64,000 bases of DNA from Pseudomonas lurida (GTDB lineage Bacteria > Pseudomonadota > Gammaproteobacteria > Pseudomonadales > Pseudomonadaceae). This document shows, in pieces, positions 46,380-58,267 of this stretch (positions are counted from its first letter, which is position 1; every line of letters starts with the position of its first letter). Where the stretch lies: assembly GCF_013522705.1 (NCBI RefSeq), contig NZ_JAAMRE010000021.1:1-64000 (forward strand), given 5' to 3'. Position numbers and translations under genes: made by a program. The notes under the pieces are model-generated. The model ran no database searches. It worked only from the letters and a program-made list of their open reading frames with translations, and was not told the DNA's origin.

Positions 46380-46462
46380 CGGGAGGGGCTTGCCCCGATA
46401 GCGTATTGCCAGCTAACTCATTTGGAGCTGACCCTCCGCATCGGGGGCAAGCCCCCTCCCAC
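46380..46462. repeat. REPIN (GGGAGGGGCTTGCCCC type)
   Basis: The left arm from 46380 reads CGGGAGGGGCTTGCCCCGAT. The right arm ends at 46462 with GCAAGCCCCCTCCCAC. The spacer is about 40 bases. It is the same group as the copy at 82-169. It lies between the convergent parA-type gene and trxC and may act as their 3' end structure. Confidence 0.85.
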
Positions 46463-46487
46463 AGTGTCCAGCATTGTGTCGGTCCGG

Positions 46488-46922
46488 TTATATCCCCTGG
46501 CTACGCAACCAGCTCATTAATTGCGGCAGCGGGAACGCCCCGCTCTGGCGCGCCACTTCACGGCCGTTTTTGAACAGAATCAGACTGGGTATCGACCGAA
46601 TCCCCAGTTGCGCCGACAACGGCTGGTTGGCTTCGCTGTCCAGCTTGGCCAGCCGGCACTTGCCTTCCAGCTGCCCGGCCGCCTGCTCAAACACCGGCGC
46701 AAACGACTTGCACGGCCCGCACCAGTCGGCCCACACATCCACCAATAGTGGCAGATCGCCCTTGATCTGACTGGCGTAGTCGCCTTGCTTCAACTCGAAA
46801 GGCTTGCTCAGTAGCACCGCTTGCTTGCAGCGCCCGCACTTGGGCGCATCACCCAGACGTTCGCCGGGGATGCGGTTGAGGCCGTTGCAATGGGGGCAAG
46901 GGATGACGAGAGGTTCGGACAT
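46488..46922 (-). CDS. trxC: Thioredoxin 2
   Basis: 144-residue cytoplasmic disulfide reductase. The N-terminal zinc-binding module has two Cys pairs (CPHC at about 9-12 and CGRC at about 29-32). The thioredoxin domain follows, with active site WADWCGPCKSF and the cis-Pro loop IRSIPSLILFKNG. Zinc release under oxidation is known to regulate this family. It is monocistronic, and its 3' end faces a REPIN. Confidence 0.95.
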   Translation of the reverse strand: MSEPLVIPCPHCNGLNRIPGERLGDAPKCGRCKQAVLLSKPFELKQGDYASQIKGDLPLLVDVWADWCGPCKSFAPVFEQAAGQLEGKCRLAKLDSEANQPLSAQLGIRSIPSLILFKNGREVARQSGAFPLPQLMSWLRSQGI

Positions 46923-47009
46923 GGTGGGCTCCTGGGATGGCCAATGGATTTTATTTGGCGCCGCCGCCGGTGTTTATCAAGGTAGCCAGCATGCGTCGAC
47001 CTCTCGATT

Positions 47010-48521
<1,512 letters not shown>

Positions 48522-51500
48522 TTAGTCGAGTTTGCTCGGTGGCGGTTCAGGTGCATCCTGGACTTTTCCGGCGGGCGGCTCGGGTGCGTCCTGCTCCGGC
48601 GTCGAGGCGGCGATGGTCTTGCGCTCGTCCTCGACCGGCACCAGCTTATATTCCTGGCCGTGCATGTTCTTGAGGTACACCTCCATCTGCCGGAACGAGA
48701 TGTTGATGTGCTGTTTCTTGAACTCACGGTTGATATAGCGGTTGACCTCGTCCAGTACCGGGTTGCGGTCGCCCAGGTCGCGCACGTGCATGCGCAGTTC
48801 GTGGTCCAGAGTGCTTTCGCCGAAGTTGAGGAAGTACACATGGGGTTCCGGATCTTTCAGAACCCGTGGGTTTTCCCTCGCGGCCTTGAGCAGCAGTTCC
48901 TTCACCAGGTCCAGGTCGGAGCCGTAGTCCACGCCCAGTTTCAGCGTGACGCGGGTGATGGTGTCGGTCAGCGACCAGTTGATCAGTTGCCCGGTGATAA
49001 ACGTTTTGTTCGGGACAATGATGTCCTTGCGGTCGAAATCGGTGATGGTGGTGGCGCGGATGCGGATCTTGCTCACCGTGCCCGACAGGTTGCCGATGGT
49101 GATGGTGTCGCCGATGCGCACCGGGCGTTCGAACAGGATCATGATGCCGGAAATAAAGTTGGCAAAAATTTCCTGCATGCCGAAGCCCAGGCCCACCGAC
49201 AGCGCGGCCACCAGCCATTGCAGCTTGTCCCAGCTCACGCCGAGGGTGGACAGGGTCGAAACAAAACCCACGCCGGCAATGATGTAGGACAGCAAGGTGG
49301 TGGTGGCGTAGGCGCTGCCCTGGGCCAGGTCCAGTTTGGACAGCACCAGCACTTCCAGCAGGCCGGGCAGGTTGCGCGCCAGGGCGAAGGTGATGCCAAT
49401 GATGATCAGCGCGCCGAGCAAGTCGCCGATGCTGATGGGCACCATGCTGATATTCGCGCCGGTGCCGCTGGTGTATTCGTACAGGGTGACGTTGTCCAGG
49501 TAGGAAAATACCGAGATCAGGTCCGACCACACCCAGTACAGGGCCGCGATGAAGCCGCCGAGCAAGGCCAGGCGGATCAGGCGCATGGACTGTTCGTTGA
49601 CCTGTTCGATGTCCAGGGTCGGTTCTTCGATCACCGCTTCGCCTTCGCCGGCTTCCTTGGCAGCCTGGCGTTTGGCCAGGGCACGCGAATAAGCCAGGCG
49701 CCGCGCCGCGACACCGAGGCCGCGCACAAAGGTGGCTTCGATCACCAGCCAGAGCATCAGCAGGTAGAGGGTGTTGATCAAACGGTCGCTGAGCTTGAGA
49801 GCGGTGTAGTAGTAGCCGAAGCACACCGCGATAAACAGCGCGACGGGCAGCGCGGTGAACAACAGGCCCACGGCTTTGCGAAACAGCGAGGCTTTTTCGT
49901 GGGTCGGGCTGTAGAGCAGCAGGCGACCCAGCAGCCAGGCCATCAACGCGTAGCAGGTCAGCACCACGCCGATGCCCAGCACATCGTCGGCCAGCGCCGC
50001 CGGCTGGTGTTCGGCGATAGCTACCACCGCCACGAGTGCCAGCACCACCAACCCGAGCTTGCGCACCCAGCCTTGGAGGAATTCAACCTGGGGTTTTTCC
50101 CAGCGGAAGTGCAATTCGGCCACGCCGCCCGGCGCCAGAATCCGGTAAGCGGTGTAGAACACCAGCCACGCCTGGGCCAGCTGCAGCAGCGCCGAACCCA
50201 GGTTGGCGTTCTGCCCTCGGGCGTCGATCTGCAGCGCGTAGCCGCACAAGGCCAGGCCCAGGGACACCGGCATGGCCAGCAGAATGTTGATCAGAATGGC
50301 CTGCGGCGTGTGCCACTGGCTGTCGCGCTTGAAGTGGCCGATGTCCAGGTGCACCTTGTTCAGGCGCTGATACAGGGCCTTGCGGCGCCACAGCAGCGCG
50401 CCGATCAACAGCAGCAATGGCAGAAACAGCAGCGGGCGCTGGATCAGGCCGTCATACAATTCGCTGACGCTGGAGGCCCAGGGCAGGGTGGTGACTTGCT
50501 TGCTCAGGTGCGCCGGCACGGTTTCCAGCCACTCAGTGTCCAGCGGCTTGTTGCTGGGGATCCAGAACATCTGTTCGTCCAGCGTGGCGCGCAGGGTGGT
50601 GGCGGTGCTGAGCAGTTGTTTCTGGTTCAGTTGCAGGGTGATGGATTCGTTCAGCAGCGCGCTTAACTCGCGGCTCAGGCGTTCGAGCAGGTCGCTGCGG
50701 GTAATCGCCAGTTCCAGCAGGGTGCGCCGCAGTTGCGGGGTCACCTCGTCCGGTGGCTGATTGGTCAGCAGGTTATCCACATAGGCACTGGGGGAGCTGA
50801 TCAGCTCGCGCTGCTGGTTGACCTCGAACTGGTACAGGCGAATGTTGGCGATATCGTCCGCCAGGTCGCGGTCCACCGTCAGACGCGGCAATGCCTGTTT
50901 TTGCTTATACAGAATCTTGGAAAGCAGCAGGCTGCCCTTGAGCACGTTGATCTGCTCGTCCAGCGCCGAGTCGCTCTGGGTGACGGTGTCCAGCTGCTGC
51001 TTGGTCTGCAGGTTTTTCTGGGTCAGGTCGTTGAGGCGGTCGGTGCTTTTGAGCAGGTAGTCCGAGAGCTTCAGGTTGGCCGCGCTTTCGGTGGCCAGCA
51101 GGCTGCTGCCGCCGGCTTTCTGCGCTTCGATGGACTGCTGCGTAACGGTTTGCTGCGATTGGGCCAGGCGCTTCTGGTTGATCAGGGTTTGCAGGTCCTG
51201 GATTTCCTGCTCCAGGCGCGCGGTTTTTTCCTGGATCAGGTCGTGCTGGCTGTTGCCCAGGTCTTGCAATTGGCTGTTGCCGGCCAGTTCCTGGCGGCGC
51301 AACGGGATCAATGCGTTCAAGGCGGCGAGTTCAGCGTTCAGCTGGTTGCGCTGGTCGCCACTGAGGGCTTTGCCATTGTCCTTGCCGGTCTTGAGGATCG
51401 TATTGATCTGCTGGATGCGCGTCTGGCTGCTGCTGATTTCGGTCTGCGCCCGCTCGGGGCGGGTCTGGGCGGCGATGGTCAGGCTATTGGCGTCGGCCAG

Positions 51501-51905
51501 CTCTTTTTGCAGGTCGCCTTGCTGGGTGCTGCGCTGCACCAGCAGTTGTTCGAGCTGCGGCACCGGCAACGTGGCGTAGCGCTGGGCCACGGGCACGATT
51601 TTGGTGGCCTTGAGTCGGGCCAGCTCGCGCTGGTTATCGGCGGTCTCGCGTGGCGCGTTTTCCAGCTGGCGCTTGAGGTCGGCCAGGCGCTGCTCGTAAT
51701 CCTGCTTGTTGCTCAGGTAAGTCAGCGTCTGCTGCAGGATCGCCTGCAACGCCTTCATGTCGGCGTCGGGCAGCTTGCGGTCGGGCAGTTTGTCCAGGGA
51801 TTGCTGGATGGCGTCGGCGCTGGGAGGGTCGGCGGCGTAGACGCTGCCGACACAAAGAGTCAGGCCCAGCAGGGCAGTGGCGAGAAAAGTGCGCAGGATT
51901 GGCAT
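48522..51905 (-). CDS. mscK: MscK/KefA-type mechanosensitive channel
   Basis: 1127 aa. A signal peptide (about 1-24, ending VYA) is followed by a long periplasmic coiled-coil domain (about 25-480, Gln/Leu-rich heptads). Then come some eleven membrane helices (about 485-900) and a MscS-like pore and beta domain with GFGMQEIFANFISGIMILFE and GDTITIGNLSGTVSKIRIRAT. The C-terminus is Pro/Glu-rich. It opens under membrane tension to release solutes on osmotic downshock; MscK also senses external K+. It is followed downstream by selO after 48 bases and preceded by a K+/H+ antiporter, a sensible osmotic pairing. Confidence 0.92.
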   Translation of the reverse strand: MPILRTFLATALLGLTLCVGSVYAADPPSADAIQQSLDKLPDRKLPDADMKALQAILQQTLTYLSNKQDYEQRLADLKRQLENAPRETADNQRELARLKATKIVPVAQRYATLPVPQLEQLLVQRSTQQGDLQKELADANSLTIAAQTRPERAQTEISSSQTRIQQINTILKTGKDNGKALSGDQRNQLNAELAALNALIPLRRQELAGNSQLQDLGNSQHDLIQEKTARLEQEIQDLQTLINQKRLAQSQQTVTQQSIEAQKAGGSSLLATESAANLKLSDYLLKSTDRLNDLTQKNLQTKQQLDTVTQSDSALDEQINVLKGSLLLSKILYKQKQALPRLTVDRDLADDIANIRLYQFEVNQQRELISSPSAYVDNLLTNQPPDEVTPQLRRTLLELAITRSDLLERLSRELSALLNESITLQLNQKQLLSTATTLRATLDEQMFWIPSNKPLDTEWLETVPAHLSKQVTTLPWASSVSELYDGLIQRPLLFLPLLLLIGALLWRRKALYQRLNKVHLDIGHFKRDSQWHTPQAILINILLAMPVSLGLALCGYALQIDARGQNANLGSALLQLAQAWLVFYTAYRILAPGGVAELHFRWEKPQVEFLQGWVRKLGLVVLALVAVVAIAEHQPAALADDVLGIGVVLTCYALMAWLLGRLLLYSPTHEKASLFRKAVGLLFTALPVALFIAVCFGYYYTALKLSDRLINTLYLLMLWLVIEATFVRGLGVAARRLAYSRALAKRQAAKEAGEGEAVIEEPTLDIEQVNEQSMRLIRLALLGGFIAALYWVWSDLISVFSYLDNVTLYEYTSGTGANISMVPISIGDLLGALIIIGITFALARNLPGLLEVLVLSKLDLAQGSAYATTTLLSYIIAGVGFVSTLSTLGVSWDKLQWLVAALSVGLGFGMQEIFANFISGIMILFERPVRIGDTITIGNLSGTVSKIRIRATTITDFDRKDIIVPNKTFITGQLINWSLTDTITRVTLKLGVDYGSDLDLVKELLLKAARENPRVLKDPEPHVYFLNFGESTLDHELRMHVRDLGDRNPVLDEVNRYINREFKKQHINISFRQMEVYLKNMHGQEYKLVPVEDERKTIAASTPEQDAPEPPAGKVQDAPEPPPSKLD

Positions 51906-51954
51906 AGAGACCGGTCGAGCAAGTGAAGAATCGGGGGCATTGTCGCCCCGCAGT

Positions 51955-53697
<1,743 letters not shown>

Positions 53698-53824
53698 AGG
53701 CAGTACTCCATAAGCAGATACATAAGACGAGGCGCAAACTGACCATGCAGTCTGCGTGCCAGGGATTCTAACCTGTTGAATTGCCGCCCTGTCAAAAAGC
53801 TTTTCTGATTCACCTGGATCCAAA

Positions 53825-53850
53825 TGGGGGAGGGGCAAGCCTCTCCCACA
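53825..53850. repeat. Collapsed REP palindrome
   Basis: TGGGGGAGGGG then CAAGCCTCTCCCACA form a short hairpin made of the two outer ends of a REP doublet with the spacer missing; a T5 run follows. It lies just beyond the chemoreceptor stop and may be what is left of a REPIN. Confidence 0.6.
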
Positions 53851-53872
53851 TTTTTCAAGCCTGTGCAGGCAG

Positions 53873-55498
53873 TTAGAGGCGGAAGCGGCCTACCATCCCG
53901 TTCAGGTCTACCGCCAGGCGTGACAATTCGCTGCTCGCGGCGCTGGTCTGGCTGGCGCCCGTAGCCGATTGCACCGACAAATCACGAATATTCACCAGGT
54001 TGCGATCCACTTCCCGCGCCACCTGCGCCTGCTCTTCCGCCGCGCTGGCGATCACCAGGTTACGTTCGTTGATCTCGACGATTGCGCTGTTGATGGTCTC
54101 CAGGGACATCCCTGCGCCTTTGGCGATGTTCAGCGTCGATTCCGCGCGCTCGGTGCTGTTACGCATCGAGTTCACGGCGTGTTCGGTGCCGGCTTGGATG
54201 CTGCCGATCATCCGCTCGATTTCGCTGGTGGACTGCTGCGTGCGATGGGCCAGGGCGCGGACTTCGTCGGCGACCACCGCAAATCCACGCCCGGCTTCAC
54301 CGGCACGAGCCGCTTCGATGGCGGCGTTCAGGGCCAGCAGGTTGGTCTGGTCGGCCAGGCCGCGGATCACATCCAGCACTTTGCCGATGTCCCGCGACTC
54401 AGTGGCCAGGTCACCGATCAAGGTGGCGGTGGCCTGCACGTCGCCGCTCATACGCTCGATGGCGCTGACGGTTTCCTGCACCAGATCGCGGCCGTCGCCG
54501 GCTGAAGCGGTGGCATTGCGTGAGGCTTCGGACGTGCTCACGGCATTGCGCGCGACTTCTTCGACGGCGCTGGTCATCTCGTTGACCGCCGTGGCGGCCT
54601 GTTCGATTTCGTTGTTCTGTCGGGTCAGGCCGCGCGCGCTTTCGTCGGTGACTGCGTTCAGTTCTTCCGCCGCCGAGGCCAACTGAGTGGCCGAGCCGGC
54701 GATACGCTGCAGGGTGTCGCGCAATTTGGTCTGCATCTTCGCCATGGCGGCGAGCAGGCGACCGGCTTCGTCGTTGCCTTCGACCTGGACCGGCTGCGTC
54801 AGGTTGCCCTCGGCGATGGTCTCGGCGGCGCTCAATGCCTGGGAAATCGGCAGCGTGATGCTGCGGGTCAATAGCCAGGCGAACAGCATCGTCAACGCGG
54901 TGGCGAGCACCAGCAGGCCCACCACCAGGTCAAAGGCCAGGGTGTATTGATCCTTGGCTTCCTGATTGGTCGCCAGCGCCATGCTGTTGTTGATATCCAG
55001 CAGGCGTGTCAGTACTGCGTTGACCTGCTCCGAGTTACTCAACAGCTCAGTGTTGAGCAGGGTCCGCAGCTGATCCATCTGATTAGCCAGGGACAGGCTC
55101 TTCATGCGCGCTTCGATCTGGTGGTACTGGCCGAGCAGCTGCACGTACTCATCGTAGGCAGCGCGCTCCTCGCGGCTTTCAATCAGCTTTTCGTAGGTAG
55201 CCTGGGCGGTGCGGATCTGTTGGTTGCGCAGTTCGAACGCTTCCAGGGTTTTTTGCTGCACGTCCGGTTCGCGATTGGTCAGCAGGCGGTACGACAGTAC
55301 CCGCAGGCGCAGGGTCAGTTGGGTGAATTCATCCAGTGCGCGGATGCTCGGCACACTGGACAGGGTGATGTCTTGCGCGGCGGCTCGGATCTTACTCATC
55401 TGGTTCAGGGCAAACACACCGAGAAACAACATCAGTGCACCAATCAACGCGAAACCGAGGAAAGCCCTCGGCGCGATATTCATATTACGAAGCGACAT
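53873..55498 (-). CDS. Methyl-accepting chemotaxis protein with four-helix-bundle sensor
   Basis: 541 aa. Membrane helix 1 is at about 11-31, a periplasmic four-helix-bundle ligand domain (4HB type) at about 35-185, and helix 2 at about 190-212. The HAMP domain follows ([28 protein letters not shown]), then the cytoplasmic signalling hairpin with the core [21 protein letters not shown]. No C-terminal CheR-binding pentapeptide is present (ends VGRFRL). The ligand is unknown; 4HB sensors often bind small metabolites. It is a single gene with a long divergent leader toward the coiled-coil gene. Confidence 0.92.
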   Translation of the reverse strand: MSLRNMNIAPRAFLGFALIGALMLFLGVFALNQMSKIRAAAQDITLSSVPSIRALDEFTQLTLRLRVLSYRLLTNREPDVQQKTLEAFELRNQQIRTAQATYEKLIESREERAAYDEYVQLLGQYHQIEARMKSLSLANQMDQLRTLLNTELLSNSEQVNAVLTRLLDINNSMALATNQEAKDQYTLAFDLVVGLLVLATALTMLFAWLLTRSITLPISQALSAAETIAEGNLTQPVQVEGNDEAGRLLAAMAKMQTKLRDTLQRIAGSATQLASAAEELNAVTDESARGLTRQNNEIEQAATAVNEMTSAVEEVARNAVSTSEASRNATASAGDGRDLVQETVSAIERMSGDVQATATLIGDLATESRDIGKVLDVIRGLADQTNLLALNAAIEAARAGEAGRGFAVVADEVRALAHRTQQSTSEIERMIGSIQAGTEHAVNSMRNSTERAESTLNIAKGAGMSLETINSAIVEINERNLVIASAAEEQAQVAREVDRNLVNIRDLSVQSATGASQTSAASSELSRLAVDLNGMVGRFRL

Positions 55499-55779
55499 GC
55501 TGAAATCCTGAAGGGGGAAAAGCGCGATCCGTGCGGCCGTGAGACGGGATGTGCATGGCTATCGGTCGTAAGACTAAAGTCTAAAGGGGGCTGTGCGTTT
55601 TTGTCGCACCTGACGAGGGGTTTGGCCGATTCAGGAACCAGATGGGGGAATTGCAGTCACTAAGGCTCGAAAGCGTGGCCTGCCCCTTGAAAAACCGGGC
55701 TGCGCGCCGGGATAAGCCTGGCATCCGAGGTGAATTTTCTTTATCGTCACCGCCCTTTTAAAAAGCTCGAGAAATCAAA

Positions 55780-56010
55780 ATGTTAGAAGCATCCCTCAGC
55801 CAACTGGAACAACTGGTCAGCGACTTGGTACAGCAAAACCAGGACTTGCTGGGCAGCAATGAAGCCCTTAAGGCAGAACTCGCTCGTGCCAAGGATGAAA
55901 ACGACAGCCTGCAACTGAACCTGATGGAACAGGAAGAAAAGCACGGTGCTACCGCTGCCCGTATCCAAGCGCTGGTTGAGCGCGTGAGCGCAGGTCCTGT
56001 GAGCGCATGA
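55780..56010 (+). CDS. Small coiled-coil protein paired with a ZapA-like gene (TIGR02449-like)
   Basis: 76 aa, almost entirely a predicted coiled coil (LEASLSQLEQLVSDLVQQNQ, then EALKAELARAKDENDSLQLN) like ZapB and the small TIGR02449 proteins. It has no cysteine and no signal sequence. The stop of this gene overlaps the start of the ZapA-like gene by 4 bases (ATGA, 56007-56010), so the two are made together. It probably bridges the ZapA-like protein to itself or to another partner. Confidence 0.78.
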   Translation: MLEASLSQLEQLVSDLVQQNQDLLGSNEALKAELARAKDENDSLQLNLMEQEEKHGATAARIQALVERVSAGPVSA

Positions 56011-56297
56011 ATGAAGGGATAAAGGTCGTTTCGATCCTCGGCGAGGATTACTCGATCAAGGCGCCGGCCGGGGAAGACACGACCCTGATGCACGCCGTGA
56101 CCATGCTCAAGGCCTCCCTGGCCACCACCAAGAAGAAGTACCCGACGTTGATCGGTGACAAATTACTGGTGCTGGCGGCGCTGAATCTATGCGCCGAGCA
56201 GATCGAAATGCAGCAGGCCCATCAACAGGAACTCGACCGTTACCAAGAGCAAGTCAGCGCCACGGTCGAGGTGATTTCCAAGGCGATCCAGCCTTAG
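56007..56297 (+). CDS. ZapA-like cell-division protein
   Basis: 96 aa. The pattern is that of ZapA: an N-terminal beta segment (KVVSILGEDYSIKAPAG), an alpha region with DKLLVLAALNLCAEQ, and a long C-terminal coiled coil (QQELDRYQEQVSATVEVI). ZapA tetramers bundle FtsZ filaments. It differs much from the ZapA that pseudomonads keep next to 6S RNA and ygfA, which are not in this window, so this may be a second, paralogous copy. Its last codon and the end of the acyl-CoA dehydrogenase gene overlap by 4 bases tail to tail. Confidence 0.75.
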   Translation: MNEGIKVVSILGEDYSIKAPAGEDTTLMHAVTMLKASLATTKKKYPTLIGDKLLVLAALNLCAEQIEMQQAHQQELDRYQEQVSATVEVISKAIQP

Positions 56298-58096
56298 AAC
56301 CACTCATCCTGCATCGCGAGGCACGTATCGTCCCGTGCCTCCAGAATCGCCAGTTCATGATGGCAGCTCGGTACTTCCCAGGTCAGGAAGTACCGGGCAG
56401 CCTGGAGCTTGCCTTTATAAAACGCAGCGTCCGCTGCATTGCCCTTGGCCAGTCCTTCCTCGGCGCGAATCGCCTGTTCCAGCCAGCGCCAGCCAATCAC
56501 CGTGTGCCCGAACACCTTCAGGTACAGCGCCGAGTTCGCCAGGCTGCTGTTGACCTTGCCTTGCGCGAGGTCCGTCAACAGGCCGAGTGTGACGCTTTGC
56601 AGTCTGTTGAGCAGGTGCTCCAGCGGTTCACGCAATGCGGTGAGTGACGGGTACTGCTGGGCGCGCGCGCCGGTGTCGGCGATCAGGCGGATCAGTTGCT
56701 TGAGCCCCGCGCCGCCGTTCTGCGCCAGCTTGCGACCCAGCAAGTCCAGGGACTGGATGCCATGGGTGCCTTCATGGATCGGATTGAGGCGGTTATCACG
56801 GTAGTACTGCTCCACCGGGTATTCGCGGGTGTAGCCGTGGCCGCCGAGAATCTGGATCGCCAGCTCGTTGGCCTTGAGGCAGAACTCCGACGGCCAGGAT
56901 TTAACGATGGGGGTGAGCAGGTCCAGCAATTCGTGGGCCTGCTTGCGCTCTGCCTCGCTGACCAGCGTAGTGGTGTCGTCGAACAGGCGCGCCGCATACA
57001 GGCCAAGATCGAAGGCACCTTCCACGTAGGCTTTTTGCGTCAGCAGCATGCGCTTGATGTCCGCGTGCTGGATGATCGAGACCGGTGCGGTCGTGGGGTC
57101 CTTACTGTCCGGCAAGCGGCCTTGCGGGCGTTCGCGGGCGTATTCCAGCGAGTACAGGTAACCGGCGTAGCCGAGCATCACCGCGCCCATGCCCACGCCA
57201 ATACGCGCCTCGTTCATCATCTGGAACATGCAGCTCAGGCCCTGATGCGGCTTGCCTACCAGGTAGCCCACGCAGTTGCCGTTGTCACCGAAATTCAGCG
57301 CTGTGGACGTGGTGCCACGCCAGCCCATCTTGTGAAACAGCCCTGCCAGCAGCACGTCGTTGCGTGCGCCCAGGCTGCCGTCGTCGTTGACCAGGAATTT
57401 AGGCACGATAAACAGCGAAATGCCCTTCACCCCAGGCGGCGCATCCGGCAACTTGGCCAGCACCATGTGCACGATGTTTTCCGACAAGGGGTGATCACCG
57501 CCGGAAATAAAGATCTTGTTGCCTTTGAGGCGATAGGTGCCGTCATCCGCAGGTTCTGCGCGTGTACGAATATCCGACAACGACGAGCCGGCATGGGGCT
57601 CGGTCAACGCCATGGTGCCGAAGAAGCGTCCTTCGATCATCGGCTGCAGGAAGCGCTGTTTCTGCTCCTCGGTGCCGAAGCTTTCAATCAGGTTGGCCGC
57701 GCCCATGGTCAGGAACGGGTACGAGGTGGACGCCGCGTTGGCCGATTGGAAGTGCGCGAAGCAGGCTTGGGACAGCAGGGTCGGCAACTGCATGCCGCCA
57801 GCCTCGAAACTGCGCGCGGCATTGAGAAAGCCAGCCTCCAGAAACGCGTCCACGGCCGGCTTGACCTCCGGGATGAGGATGGCCTTGCCGTCTTCATAGC
57901 GCGGTTCGTTTTCGTCGTTTTTGCGGTTATGGGGCGCGAAATACTTTTCGGCGATGCTGCGTGCGGTGCTGATGGCCGCATCGAAGGTTTCACGGTTGTG
58001 CTCGGCAAACCGCTCGCGCTGGGTCAGGCCCTCGGCATCGAGGACTTCGTACAGCTCGAAAGCCAGATTGCGGGAACTGAGCAGCGTCTCGGACAT
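56294..58096 (-). CDS. Acyl-CoA dehydrogenase (600-residue type)
   Basis: 600 aa. The dehydrogenase domains have TEPHAGSSLSDIRT (FAD and substrate contacts), ISGGDHPLSENIVH, HKMGWRGTTSTALNFG and the FAD-binding ILGGHGYTREYPVEQYYRD. The catalytic base is likely the Glu in PIHEGTHGIQ. A C-terminal helical domain of about 130 residues is the extension seen in the DmdC/FadE5-type subfamily. It oxidises an acyl-CoA; the chain length is not readable. It is a single gene, convergent with the ZapA-like gene. Confidence 0.92.
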   Translation of the reverse strand: MSETLLSSRNLAFELYEVLDAEGLTQRERFAEHNRETFDAAISTARSIAEKYFAPHNRKNDENEPRYEDGKAILIPEVKPAVDAFLEAGFLNAARSFEAGGMQLPTLLSQACFAHFQSANAASTSYPFLTMGAANLIESFGTEEQKQRFLQPMIEGRFFGTMALTEPHAGSSLSDIRTRAEPADDGTYRLKGNKIFISGGDHPLSENIVHMVLAKLPDAPPGVKGISLFIVPKFLVNDDGSLGARNDVLLAGLFHKMGWRGTTSTALNFGDNGNCVGYLVGKPHQGLSCMFQMMNEARIGVGMGAVMLGYAGYLYSLEYARERPQGRLPDSKDPTTAPVSIIQHADIKRMLLTQKAYVEGAFDLGLYAARLFDDTTTLVSEAERKQAHELLDLLTPIVKSWPSEFCLKANELAIQILGGHGYTREYPVEQYYRDNRLNPIHEGTHGIQSLDLLGRKLAQNGGAGLKQLIRLIADTGARAQQYPSLTALREPLEHLLNRLQSVTLGLLTDLAQGKVNSSLANSALYLKVFGHTVIGWRWLEQAIRAEEGLAKGNAADAAFYKGKLQAARYFLTWEVPSCHHELAILEARDDTCLAMQDEWF

Positions 58097-58213
58097 GGCG
58101 GATTACCTTTGTAGGAATTGGCCTGAGTCTAAGTGCGCGAATTAAGGGTGAATAGCAAGATTGATCTAAGTGATGGAACGGCAAAACACAGATGATCATT
58201 TGCAATGCAGTCG

Positions 58214-58244
58214 AATGTGGGAGGGGGGGTGCCCCTCCCACATT
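58214..58244. terminator. REP-derived hairpin after putA
   Basis: A perfect 13-bp stem AATGTGGGAGGGG (58214-58226) pairs with CCCCTCCCACATT (58232-58244) across a 5-base loop. It is a REP-type GTGGGAGGGG core reduced to one hairpin. It lies 23 bases after the putA stop and probably ends or protects that mRNA. No T run follows. Confidence 0.6.
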
Positions 58245-58267
58245 GTCCAGCTGTATTTCTTTCAGGG

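Noticed and set aside
55499-55779. Possible 6S RNA or other small RNA upstream of the ZapA-like pair
   Set aside because: I looked for the 6S pattern because of the zapA-like gene but saw no long bulged stem matching it. The stretch reads as an ordinary leader.
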